From the NCBI RefSeq assembly GCF_900129855.1, contig NZ_LT670819.1, forward strand, positions 3,782,001-3,846,000: DNA of 64,000 nucleotides, given 5' to 3'. The notes under the pieces were generated by a model. That model worked only from the letters and a program-made list of their open reading frames with translations, searched no databases and was not told the origin of the DNA. Position 1 is the stretch's first letter; the number at the start of each line of letters is the position of its first letter. The position numbers were made by a program, and so were the translations under genes. Origin of the DNA: Streptomyces sp. 3214.6 (GTDB lineage Bacteria > Actinomycetota > Actinomycetes > Streptomycetales > Streptomycetaceae). This document shows positions 1-7,803 of this stretch, in pieces.

Positions 1-9
1 GGCAACGGG

Positions 10-873
10 TCATCCGCCGTTCGCGGGCTTGGTCTTCCCGGGGTTCGCGGCCTTCTCGGGCGTCACGGTCTTCTCCGCCTTGGGGCTCTTGTCGGCCCTG
101 GGGCTCGTCTCGGCCTTCGGCGTCTTCTCCGCCTTGGGGCTCTTCTCCGCCTTGGGGCTCTTCTCCGCCTTCGGCGCCTTCTCGGCCTTCTGCTGACCGT
201 GGGCCGCGCAGTACGCGGCGACGTTCTGCTCGCCGCCCGCCGCCGTCACAAGCCGCTGCCAGGCAGTGGAGTCCATCGCCTGGCCCCGTCCCTGGACCTT
301 CTCGTAGGCGCGGCAGTGGGCCTCGGTGTCCTTGGCGTTCGCGGGACGGTCCCGCTCGGCGCCGTCCGTGGCGGACGGGGCGCCGGACGGCGTGTCGGAC
401 CGACCGGACGGCGCGCTCGCCGACCGCTCCGGGTGCCCCGCGCCGTCGTCGCCGCCGTCCGTGACGGAGCCGATCGCGGCGTACGCGACCCCGCCCAGCG
501 CGAGGGCGGCGATCAGCGCGGAGAGCGTGACCCGCAGCGAGCGGGCGGTGTGCCGCCGGACGGGCCGGGACCGCCAGTCGTCGCGGCGCCGGGGACGCGC
601 CCGGTGCGCGCCGGAGTCCCGGGCGGCCCGGAACGCGGCGACGGCCCGCAGCTCACCCTCGCTGCCCCCGGCCATGCCCGTGCCCATACCGATGCCCGTG
701 CCAGTGCCCGTGCCAGTGCCCGTGCCCGTGCTCGTGCTCGTGTTCGGAGGGCCGTCGGGCTCGCGCAGGGCGTGGGCGAGCAGCGCCTCCAGCCCCGCCA
801 GGTCGGCGACGGCGTCGTCAGGGTGCGCGCGCCGACGGCCGAGGCCCGCGCCGTCGTTCAGCCGTTCACCCAT
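10..873 (-). CDS. Repeat-rich single-pass membrane protein next to an ECF sigma factor
   Basis: A 287-residue protein of unknown family. Residues about 44-66 are a Thr-Gly/Met-Gly low-complexity run, residues about 113-134 form one clear transmembrane helix, and the tail from about residue 228 is a KAEKxP repeat rich in Lys, Ala, Glu and Pro, reminiscent of histone-H1-like tails. The predicted outside part contains two Cys residues (in the HCRAY and AAYCAAHG segments). It lies 94 bases downstream of the sigma gene on the same strand, so by position it could be the sigma factor's membrane-bound regulator, but I see no zinc-binding HxxxCxxC anti-sigma motif. ATG at 873 is preferred because GGCGGA lies about 8 bases upstream; an earlier in-frame start would overlap the sigma gene. 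Confidence 0.7.
   Translation of the reverse strand: MGERLNDGAGLGRRRAHPDDAVADLAGLEALLAHALREPDGPPNTSTSTGTGTGTGTGTGIGMGTGMAGGSEGELRAVAAFRAARDSGAHRARPRRRDDWRSRPVRRHTARSLRVTLSALIAALALGGVAYAAIGSVTDGGDDGAGHPERSASAPSGRSDTPSGAPSATDGAERDRPANAKDTEAHCRAYEKVQGRGQAMDSTAWQRLVTAAGGEQNVAAYCAAHGQQKAEKAPKAEKSPKAEKSPKAEKTPKAETSPRADKSPKAEKTVTPEKAANPGKTKPANGG
63..197. repeat. 18-base tandem repeat coding a KAEKSP tail
   Basis: An imperfect 18-base unit (CTCTTCTCCGCCTTGGGG and variants) is repeated head to tail inside the 3' end of the first gene and encodes the KAEKSP/KAEKTP tail. Such arrays usually vary in copy number between strains. Confidence 0.7.
675..742. repeat. Hexanucleotide CCCGTG array
   Basis: A run of about eleven CCCGTG-like hexamers (some CCAGTG or CTCGTG) within the first gene, encoding its Thr-Gly dipeptide stretch. 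Probably unstable by slippage. Confidence 0.7.
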
Positions 874-967
874 GTTCGTTTCCGCCTCTGTCCCATCCGT
901 CCGATCGGGCCGTGCCACCGGGTGGCCACGCCCACCAGTGATCCATACGGTCCGCGGCCGTCGCCGT

Positions 968-1735
968 TCACGTCGACTCCCCCAGCGTCCGGGGCCCGCC
1001 ATCCGTCACACCTGTGCCGCTCTCGCCGTGCGCGTCGGCGACGCCCAGCTGGCGGGCCAGTCGCTTCAGACCGCGGTGCGCGGCCGTACGCACCGCGCCG
1101 GGCCGCTTGCCGAGCACGCGGGCCGCGGCGGGTCCGTCCAGCCCTACGACGACCCGCAGCAGCACGGCCTCCGCCTGGTCCTGCGGCAGCCCGCGGACCA
1201 GCTCCAGGGCGTGCGAGGTGGACAGTGACTCCAGCGCCTGGTCGTGGGTGCTGTGCGGCCCGGGCAGGTCGAGGACGACGTCCTGGTCCAGCACCGCCGA
1301 CCGGGGCCTCACCCGCAGCCGACGCAGGTGGTCGAGGGCCCGATGCCGGGCGATGGTCGCGGTCCAGCCCCGGAAACCGGCGCCGTCGCCGCGGAACCTT
1401 CCCAGGTCACGGGAGATCTCCAGCCAGGCGTCGGAGGCCACGTCCTCGGCGTCGTCGCCGACGATGCCGCGCAGGTAGCCGAGCAGTCCGGGCTGCACGA
1501 TCCGGTACGCGACGGCGAACGCGGTCTCGTCGCCGTCCTGGGCCCGTGCCACGGCCGCGCCCAGTTCCCCGTCGTACGCGTGCGCGCGCCGGGGTTCCCC
1601 TCCCTGGCCCAAGACTGTCCTCGTTCGTACGGAGTCCGTTGCGGGCGCACGACCGTCCCGCCGGACACCCGGTCCGGACGCGGCCACGCCCCCACGGTCA
1701 TCAGCGTCCGGCCGCACAGAAGTGTCACAGCGCAC
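968..1735 (-). CDS. ECF-type RNA polymerase sigma factor
   Basis: Sigma-70 family protein with only regions 2 and 4. Region 2 shows the DAEDVASDAWLEISRDL core followed by FRGWTATIARHRALDHLRR, and region 4 shows LPQDQAEAVLLRVVVGL then a helix-turn-helix ending AVRTAAHRGLKRLARQL. It would direct RNA polymerase to a small regulon; the target is unknown. The membrane protein gene just downstream is probably co-transcribed. The start is uncertain: GTG at 1735 is used, giving a 255-residue protein with about 50 poorly conserved residues before region 2; later alternative starts exist. The family call is solid, the start is not. Confidence 0.85.
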   Translation of the reverse strand: MRCDTSVRPDADDRGGVAASGPGVRRDGRAPATDSVRTRTVLGQGGEPRRAHAYDGELGAAVARAQDGDETAFAVAYRIVQPGLLGYLRGIVGDDAEDVASDAWLEISRDLGRFRGDGAGFRGWTATIARHRALDHLRRLRVRPRSAVLDQDVVLDLPGPHSTHDQALESLSTSHALELVRGLPQDQAEAVLLRVVVGLDGPAAARVLGKRPGAVRTAAHRGLKRLARQLGVADAHGESGTGVTDGGPRTLGEST

Positions 1736-1767
1736 GGAAGTGACGGATGCGGCAGACGCCTCCACGG

Positions 1768-2202
1768 TCAGGCCGCCGCCCGCCGGGCGCGCCCATGGAG
1801 GGTCAGATAGAAGGTCCGCAGGGATTCCTCCGGACTCCCGGTCTCGAACCGGTTGACGACCTTCCCGAGCGGGTTCCACACCCGCCCGTCCGGCATGCGC
1901 ACCCCGACCGCCTGTCCGAACCAGGCACGCTGGTCGCCGTCGAGATCCACCCACACCCCGCCGGCCCGCCGCACCAGCACCTCGCCGACGTACGCCCCGA
2001 GCCCGACGAGCGTGTCGTGGGCCCGCTCCCGGTCGGCGCCGCCCTTGCGCACCCCGTCGACGAGGAAGTCGACGACCCGCAGACTGGCGACGGAGTAGTC
2101 GAGCGGCAGCCGCTGCCGGGCGGTGACCCGTGCGACGAACCCCGTGGCACACCCCCGCATCCCCCGCGCGTCCGGCGTGCCCGCATCCACCCCGCTGCTC
2201 AT
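1768..2202 (-). CDS. Small conserved protein, paralogue of the next gene
   Basis: A 144-residue soluble protein without a signal peptide. It shares the pattern SLxxVDxLxxxxRxxG...GxGAYxGEVxVRxxGxxW...R(T/M)PDGRxWxPL with the gene at 2366-2842, so the two are tandem paralogues. The GAYxGEVxVRxxG segment recalls DUF3806-type proteins, but I cannot confirm that. ATG at 2202 is preceded by a GGAGGGG-type ribosome binding site. It ends 32 bases upstream of the sigma gene start and could be read together with it. Function unknown. Confidence 0.75.
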   Translation of the reverse strand: MSSGVDAGTPDARGMRGCATGFVARVTARQRLPLDYSVASLRVVDFLVDGVRKGGADRERAHDTLVGLGAYVGEVLVRRAGGVWVDLDGDQRAWFGQAVGVRMPDGRVWNPLGKVVNRFETGSPEESLRTFYLTLHGRARRAAA

Positions 2203-2365
2203 GGGTCCCCACCCCTCCACTCGGTCCGGGAAACCGGATCGGCTCCCCGCTGTCCCAGCGGACCGGCACCCCCGAACATCACGGGTCACAGAGGTGTCAC
2301 TTGTCACACGGCCACTGACCAGCACGGGCAGCCCCTGCGGTCCGCCGCACAGGTGCCGTCCCCGG

Positions 2366-2842
2366 CTAGCGCCGCCCCCGCGTCGCGTCCCGGCACAGCA
2401 GCCGCAGGGAGCCGTGGCCGCCGAGGCAGCGGCGGGCCTCGTCGAGGGGCTCCCACAGGCGTCCGTCGGGGGTGCGGACCCAGTGGTCGCCGCCGGCCGC
2501 CCACCACTCGGCGCCGGTCTGCCGGACGATCACCTCACCGGCGTACGCCCCGAAGCCGCGCAGCAGGTTCTCCGCGGCCGGGGGCTCCGTGCCCGCTCGG
2601 CGCAGCTCCTCGATCAGCCGGTCGACGCGCCACAGACTCTGCGCGGAGAAGTCGAGATGCTCGCGCACGCCCTCCCGCGCGGCGGCCACCGCCTCCGCCG
2701 CCCAGCGCACCGGTTTCACGGCGGCGGAGGGCCGGCCCGACTGTCGTGCGTGCTGAGGTCCCTGACCCGCGTGCGCCGCCTGGGTCGCTTGAGTTGTCCA
2801 CGTCACATAGATAAGGAGCGGCGCCCGGCCGTGATCCGTCAC
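2366..2842 (-). CDS. Small conserved protein, paralogue of the preceding gene
   Basis: About 158 residues. The C-terminal 110 residues match the 1768-2202 product over GFGAYAGEVIVRQTGAEW and RTPDGRLWEPLDEA. No membrane segment or signal peptide. Two GTG starts are possible: 2842 (GGGGAGGGG about 10 bases upstream, used here) and 2806 (poor ribosome site). The pair lies on one strand and points toward the sigma gene; the duplication suggests a shared, unknown intracellular role. Confidence 0.7.
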   Translation of the reverse strand: MTDHGRAPLLIYVTWTTQATQAAHAGQGPQHARQSGRPSAAVKPVRWAAEAVAAAREGVREHLDFSAQSLWRVDRLIEELRRAGTEPPAAENLLRGFGAYAGEVIVRQTGAEWWAAGGDHWVRTPDGRLWEPLDEARRCLGGHGSLRLLCRDATRGRR

Positions 2843-2944
2843 GCGAATCCGGCCCCTCCCCGAGACCGGTGCAGGACCACCCCGCCTCCACCGCAGATCG
2901 CGCACAGCAGTGATGATTCCGCGCCCCCGCGCGCTCCTTGAGTG

Positions 2945-3424
2945 ATGAGCGCGTACCTCCGGCTCCGCGCCGTGCCCCCTTCGGCCCTGCGCAACAGCGC
3001 GACCTGGCTGCGGAAGCTGTTCGACGAAGACCATGACCACCTGAACTGCGCATCGGCCCTGGACGGCCGTTACGGCGACCACCAGGTGCTCTACACCGAC
3101 ACCCACGTGGTGCTCGGCGGTGAGCGCGTGTACCCGGCCCGTTCGCAGGAGCCGCCGTTCGTGCTGCTGACCGTCGCCCAGACGGCCCGGGTCGCCGCCT
3201 TCCTGACGGAGAGCGACTTCGACGACCTGTGGCGGCCCGCCCGTGCCGAACTCCTGCCCCGCTACGGCGGCACCGCCGAGGAGACCCGCACCCGGGCCGC
3301 GTTCGCCTCGGCGCACCGGGACCTGACGGACTTCTACGCCGCGACCGCCCGGCACCGGGACGCGGTCGTCAAATGGCTGGGGGACATGTCCGATTGTTCA
3401 CCTGCGTCCCCGGGCCCGCCGTGA
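2945..3424 (+). CDS. DUF1877 (YfbM-like) family protein
   Basis: A 159-residue cytoplasmic protein with the DUF1877 pattern: the N-terminal MSAYLRLRAVPPSAL, an internal DGRYGDHQVLY region and a C-terminal YAATARHRDAVVKWL. The family has no settled function. ATG at 2945 is used; a GTG directly before it at 2942 is equally possible. Its 3' end overlaps the convergent gene at 3398 by 27 bases, so the two transcripts are antisense there. Confidence 0.8.
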   Translation: MSAYLRLRAVPPSALRNSATWLRKLFDEDHDHLNCASALDGRYGDHQVLYTDTHVVLGGERVYPARSQEPPFVLLTVAQTARVAAFLTESDFDDLWRPARAELLPRYGGTAEETRTRAAFASAHRDLTDFYAATARHRDAVVKWLGDMSDCSPASPGPP

Positions 3425-3982
3425 CACCACCGCGCGCAGCACCCGGCGGCCCTCGATGGACACCTCCAGCGCGCGGCGCAGTCCGCCCGCGCCATGGCCG
3501 GCCAGGACTTCCAGCACGGTGACCTGACGACGCAGTTCGGCGGCGACGAGGGGCGACATGCCCCCCGTACGGCCCTCGCGGCGGGAGTCGACCGGGGCGG
3601 CGTCCTCGGCCGGGTCGAGGAGGCGGTGGATCTGAAGGGAGGCGACGGAGCAGGCGTCGGCCCAGAGCCGCACCTCGCCGGCGAAGCGGTCGGCCGGGGC
3701 TCCGGCCAGCATCCGGCGGACCAGGAGCACGGCCTCGTCCCCGCCGCCCTGCTCCACGCCGCCGTCGCCCTCCGTCGCGTCGCCGGACTCCAGCTTGCCG
3801 CGCACCTGTTCCAGGAGCTCGCCCCAGTCTGCGCCGTCGGAGGCCTCGGTGAGGTTGCCCCACAGGGGGCGCAGGATGTCGTCGTCACCCCCCAGCAGGG
3901 GCATGCACCGATCCAAACAAGCCAACCCGCTGGTAGCCAGTCCGCGTTCGTCGGCCTGAGCGATCAGTTCCACCAGGCTCAT
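3398..3982 (-). CDS. Conserved hypothetical protein
   Basis: A 194-residue soluble protein, acidic in the middle and Arg-rich at its C-terminus (SRRARGRR). No motif I can assign. It starts MSLVELIAQADERGL and contains LLVRRMLAGAPADRF and LRRQVTVLEVLAG helices. Convergent with the DUF1877 gene and overlapping its end by 27 bases. Coding is supported by strong third-position GC bias and a clean ATG; function unknown. Confidence 0.7.
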   Translation of the reverse strand: MSLVELIAQADERGLATSGLACLDRCMPLLGGDDDILRPLWGNLTEASDGADWGELLEQVRGKLESGDATEGDGGVEQGGGDEAVLLVRRMLAGAPADRFAGEVRLWADACSVASLQIHRLLDPAEDAAPVDSRREGRTGGMSPLVAAELRRQVTVLEVLAGHGAGGLRRALEVSIEGRRVLRAVVSRRARGRR

Positions 3983-4172
3983 CCACGCCTCCCTCGCCAG
4001 GGCGCCTACCTTACGGAGCCCGCACTTCCCCTTACTGCGTGCGACGGGGCAGGAGTGTCACAGGAGGGACCAGGGGGACAGGAGGGGGACCCGGAGGAAC
4101 GCGTTTCAGCCAACGCCCCGACAGCACCCACAGCACCCACAGTGCCGACAGCACCGTGAGCCGGCGGCTGCC

Positions 4173-5885
4173 TCAGCCCAGCCGGTTCGCCAGGGCCCTG
4201 AACTGCGTCCAGGTCAGCGCCGGCGTCCTCGCGTCCCACAGCTTCTGCGAGGTCGCCCGCAGCGGCATCCGTATGCCCGCCGCGACCTGGGCCTGCGTCT
4301 GCGAGTTGGCGAGGTCGCACCACACCGAGAAGGAACCGCCGAGTATCTGGGCGTCGTACCGCGCGGCCACCGGCGTCGTACCGCGCAGGACGCGCGGGGT
4401 CCACTGCTCGTATATGCGCTGCCCGGTCGGGTAGACGAAGGTCTGCGGCTGCCCGAGGACGTAGTACAGGTACTCGTCGTTGTAGTTGAGCACCTTGCGT
4501 CCCGCGCTCAGGTACTCCACCGGCTTGCGCGCCCCGATCTCCTTGCCGGTCCAGTACGCGACCACGAGATCGGAGGCCGGCTTGACCGACGTCCCCCGGA
4601 AGAACCCGTCGTTCCACACCCGCATGGTGCGGTCGTGGGCGCGGACGGTGTCGGCGCGGTCGTTCAGCCAGCCGGTGGTGAGGTCGGCGACGGTCGCGCC
4701 GGCGCCGTACCGGGCCGCCGCGGCGGAGGCGAGCTGCGGGTAGGAGGCCTCCGGGTTCGACTTCGTCAGGGCCTGGTACTCGTCGCCGCCGAGATGCCAG
4801 TAGGCGCCGGGGAACAGACCGGCGTACTCGTTCAGCAGGTCGTCGAGGAGCTTCGCGGAGGCGTCCTTGGAGATGTCGATCGCCCCGCGGGTCGCCACCC
4901 CGTTCACATTGCGCAACTGCAGCTCGGGGTGGGCGGCGAGGACGGCGCCCAGGTGCCCCGGCGAGTCGATCTCGGGCACGACGGTGATGTGCCGGCTCGC
5001 GGCGAGGCCGACGATCTCCCTCACCTCGGCCTTGGTGAGGTGCTGCCGGGCGACGATCTCCGGGTGGGTGTCGGACTCGATCCGGAAGGACTGGTCGTCG
5101 GAGAAGTGCAGCCCGAGCTGGTTGAACTTCAGATCGCCGAGCTCACGGATCCGGTCCTCGATCCAGGCGGGGCTGAAGTACTTGCGGGCGATGTCCAGGG
5201 TGAAGCCGCGCTGTGGCTTGGCCGGCCGGTCGCGGACGACGCCCTCCGACGCCGTACCACCGCCGTGCACCTCCTGCTTGAGGGTGCGGGTGCCGTAGAA
5301 GACACCGGCGTCGGAGGGCCCGCTGATGGTGACCCGCCCGCCGCGCACGGTCATGGTGTACGACTCCGGGTTCGCGCCCTCGTCGTCGTTCAGCGCCAGC
5401 CGCAGGTCGCCGGCGCGGACGTCGTTCTTCTCCCCGGCGTACGTCAGCCCCAGCTCACCGGCGACGAGCCGCCCCTCGTCGGCGAGATCGGCGTCGCTCA
5501 CCACCACCCGGTGCCCGACCCCCGGACGCCAGCCAGGACCGCGCGCCGGGGTGTGGGAGCGGACGGCGGGGATGGTACGGGGGGTCGTCGACAGGGGGTA
5601 CGAACGGGTGGGCGTCGGGCTCGCGGCCGGTGCGGCGACATCGACGCCCTCACCGGTGGAGGTCCCCGCGGAGGTCCCGGCGGCGGCCTGCTGGGAGGTG
5701 GCCGACCCGGCGGGCGCCCCGCCGCTGTTCCCCGACGAAGCCCACACCCCCACCCCGGCCCCGAGCGCGACGACCAACCCGCCCGCCGTCAGCGCCCGCA
5801 GCACCACCCGCTGCTGCGGCGTCCGCTGTGACGCGCGGCGTGGGTTCCTCTGCGGCGCACGGCGCCGATGACTGTGCCTGCTCAC
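4173..5885 (-). CDS. Secreted beta-N-acetylhexosaminidase, GH20
   Basis: Removes terminal GlcNAc/GalNAc from chitooligosaccharides or cell-wall glycans outside the cell. About 570 residues: a basic N-terminus and hydrophobic segment (VVLRALTAGGLVVALGAGVG) acting as signal or anchor, a Thr/Ser/Pro linker, a GH20b N-terminal domain, then the GH20 barrel with the catalytic Asp-Glu pair in HLGGDEYQ. RGFTLDIARKYFSP and PEIDSPGH are typical family segments. The GTG at 5885 is the best candidate, although the purine-rich GGCGGA is unusually close to it. Divergent from the gene at 6063; no DasR-like palindrome was seen between them. Confidence 0.92.
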   Translation of the reverse strand: MSRHSHRRRAPQRNPRRASQRTPQQRVVLRALTAGGLVVALGAGVGVWASSGNSGGAPAGSATSQQAAAGTSAGTSTGEGVDVAAPAASPTPTRSYPLSTTPRTIPAVRSHTPARGPGWRPGVGHRVVVSDADLADEGRLVAGELGLTYAGEKNDVRAGDLRLALNDDEGANPESYTMTVRGGRVTISGPSDAGVFYGTRTLKQEVHGGGTASEGVVRDRPAKPQRGFTLDIARKYFSPAWIEDRIRELGDLKFNQLGLHFSDDQSFRIESDTHPEIVARQHLTKAEVREIVGLAASRHITVVPEIDSPGHLGAVLAAHPELQLRNVNGVATRGAIDISKDASAKLLDDLLNEYAGLFPGAYWHLGGDEYQALTKSNPEASYPQLASAAAARYGAGATVADLTTGWLNDRADTVRAHDRTMRVWNDGFFRGTSVKPASDLVVAYWTGKEIGARKPVEYLSAGRKVLNYNDEYLYYVLGQPQTFVYPTGQRIYEQWTPRVLRGTTPVAARYDAQILGGSFSVWCDLANSQTQAQVAAGIRMPLRATSQKLWDARTPALTWTQFRALANRLG

Positions 5886-6062
5886 TCCGCCAACCGTACG
5901 ACGCTCGTCCGCTCCCGGCGCGCCGAAAACCGCGCGATAGTGTCCACGACACCTTCCGAAACTCTCTCGTTCGAGTGAAATTCGGGCATCCGTCGGACAC
6001 GAACTGACCCCGCTGGATAACGTGGCGACACATCCTTCACTGCATCCCCTGCCACACCACAC

Positions 6063-6617
6063 GTGACGCGAGGATCCACGCTGCCTGCGCACCGTCTTTC
6101 CCACCTCTCCGGCCGCCTCGCCATACCGGCGCAGATCCGGACCTCACCCGCACCCGTGCTGGACGGCTTCAACACCGCGCCCGCCGAAGAGGCTCACCGC
6201 GCCCTCCTCACCTGCCTGCGCAGCCTCCGCTGGGCCCGCCGCCTCGCCGATCACCGCCCCTACCCGACGCTCGACGCCCTCCTGGCCGCGTCGGACGAGG
6301 CCGCGTACGACCTGACCGCGGCAGACCTGGCGGAGGCCCTGGCGGCAGAGTCCCTCCCCGCCCTCCCGGACGACGCGTACGGCGCGGCCCACATGGCGCT
6401 GAACGCGGCCCACGCGGCATACGAGGCGAGATTCGGACACGCGTTCGCCATCTGCCTGGACGGCGTACCGGCGGACGAGGCCCTGGACTACGTCCTGGAA
6501 GCCATCCGGTCACGTTTGACGAACGATCCGGAGGACGAACGGGTGGTCGCGGCAGAAGAACTCCGGCGCCTTGGAAAGGCACGGCTGGTGAGCTACCTCA
6601 GGGGCCCGGGACTGTGA
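6063..6617 (+). CDS. OHCU-decarboxylase-like protein
   Basis: A 184-residue helical protein resembling 2-oxo-4-hydroxy-4-carboxy-5-ureidoimidazoline decarboxylase, the last step of uric acid to allantoin. Family-like segments are FNTAPAEEAHRALLTCLRS at the start, LNAAHAAYEARFGHAFAICLDG in the middle and RLTNDPEDERVVAAEELRRLGKARL at the end. The catalytic HP(D/E)L motif expected between them is not apparent; the position reads LTAADLAEAL. It may therefore have lost activity or do something else. GTG at 6063 is used; GTG at 6156 is an alternative. No other urate genes are nearby. Confidence 0.75.
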   Translation: MTRGSTLPAHRLSHLSGRLAIPAQIRTSPAPVLDGFNTAPAEEAHRALLTCLRSLRWARRLADHRPYPTLDALLAASDEAAYDLTAADLAEALAAESLPALPDDAYGAAHMALNAAHAAYEARFGHAFAICLDGVPADEALDYVLEAIRSRLTNDPEDERVVAAEELRRLGKARLVSYLRGPGL

Positions 6618-6620
6618 CAT

Positions 6621-6680
6621 GCGCGGCTCCGCCGCGATGGGGGTCCCCCGCTCGAGCGAAGCCGAGAGTGGGGGAGCGAC
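6621..6680. repeat. Interspersed palindromic repeat after the OHCU-like gene
   Basis: A short hairpin GCGGCTCCGCCGC is followed by GGGGGTCCCCCGCTCGAGC and CGAGAGTGGGGGAG, which can fold back on each other. I recall near-identical GC-rich palindromes scattered between genes in many Streptomyces genomes. Here it may also act as transcription terminator of the upstream gene. The rest of 6681-6901 is non-coding leader of sdhC. Confidence 0.6.
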
Positions 6681-6901
6681 CAGCCACAACGAACCCGCAC
6701 CCGGCACATAACCGCACAACCCGCCCCGGATGCCGTCGACGCTCACCCATACGCGTGCCAGTTTGATCACACCAGTAGGCCCGCTGTAAGCCCAGCGCCA
6801 GCGGCTGGCTACGATACTGGGGGCCGGTGGACCGTACCCGGCCGGGCCCGTCCGACACCCAAGCCGGCAGGCTCCAATCCCCGCTCCCGGAGGGTTCTTC
6901 C

Positions 6902-7282
6902 GTGCCGGCTGGAACGCTGTACCGCGGCCGGGAAGGAATGTGGTCGTGGGTGGCTCACCGAGTCACCGGCGTCCTCATCTTCTTCTTCCTGTTCGTCCAC
7001 GTGCTCGACACCGCGCTCGTGCGTGTCTCCCCCGAGGACTACGACAAGGTCGTAGCCACCTACAAGACCCCGATCGTCGGGCTGCTGGAGTACGGCCTCG
7101 TCGCCGCCATCCTTTTCCACGCCCTCAACGGTCTGCGCGTCATCGCCGTCGACTTCTGGTCGAAGGGCCCGCGGTACCAGAAGCAGATGCTCTGGAGCGT
7201 CGTGGGCCTGTGGGTCGTGCTGATGCTCGGGGCCATCTACCCCGTCCTCGGGCACGCCGCTCGTGAACTGTTCGGGAGCTGA
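6902..7282 (+). CDS. sdhC: Succinate dehydrogenase cytochrome b556 subunit
   Basis: First membrane anchor of complex II. 126 residues with three transmembrane helices (VTGVLIFFFLFVHVLD, LLEYGLVAAILFHALNG, LWSVVGLWVVLMLGAIYPVL); His in FLFVHV and in FHALNGLRV are the likely haem ligands. GTG at 6902 is chosen because GGAGGG lies just upstream and the start MPAGTLYRGREGMWSW fits the family. First gene of sdhCDAB; sdhD follows after 5 bases. A candidate -10 (TACGAT at 6810-6815) lies in the leader. Confidence 0.93.
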   Translation: MPAGTLYRGREGMWSWVAHRVTGVLIFFFLFVHVLDTALVRVSPEDYDKVVATYKTPIVGLLEYGLVAAILFHALNGLRVIAVDFWSKGPRYQKQMLWSVVGLWVVLMLGAIYPVLGHAARELFGS

Positions 7283-7287
7283 CACCG

Positions 7288-7770
7288 ATGGCCACCACTG
7301 AAACCACCGCTGCCGGGATCGGCCCCGTAGAGGGCGGCTCGATCTACAACGTCGACAACCCGGCGCCCCTCATCGAGGCCCCGCGCAAGCGCACCAAGAA
7401 GACCCCGAAGTCCACCCGGGGCAACTTCGAGATGGCCGCGTGGCTGTTCATGCGGCTGTCCGGCGTCGTGCTGGTCGTGCTGGTCCTGGGCCACCTGCTG
7501 ATCCAGCTGGTGCTGGACGGCGGCGTGTCCAAGATCGGCTTCGCCTTCGTGGCCGGCCGCTGGGCCTCCCCGTTCTGGCAGGTCTGGGATCTGCTGATGC
7601 TGTGGCTCGCGATGCTGCACGGGGCCAACGGCCTGCGTACGGTCATCAACGACTACGCGGAGCGCGCGAACACCCGGCTGTGGCTGAAGGGCCTGCTCTA
7701 CACCGCCACGGTGTTCACCATCCTGCTGGGCACGCTGGTGATCTTCACCTTCGACCCGAACATCCGCTAG
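7288..7770 (+). CDS. sdhD: Succinate dehydrogenase hydrophobic membrane anchor
   Basis: Second membrane subunit of complex II, forming the quinone and haem sites with SdhC. 160 residues: a charged N-terminus with KRTKKTPKSTRGNFE, then three helices; His in VLGHLLIQL and in LAMLHGANGLRTV are probable haem ligands. The ATG lies 5 bases after sdhC with GGGAGC as ribosome site. The SRS/His-X-Gly arrangement is as in other actinobacterial SdhD proteins. Confidence 0.93.
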   Translation: MATTETTAAGIGPVEGGSIYNVDNPAPLIEAPRKRTKKTPKSTRGNFEMAAWLFMRLSGVVLVVLVLGHLLIQLVLDGGVSKIGFAFVAGRWASPFWQVWDLLMLWLAMLHGANGLRTVINDYAERANTRLWLKGLLYTATVFTILLGTLVIFTFDPNIR

Positions 7771-7803
7771 GCGCACGGGACCGAGGGACTGAGAGAACCA
7801 CTC

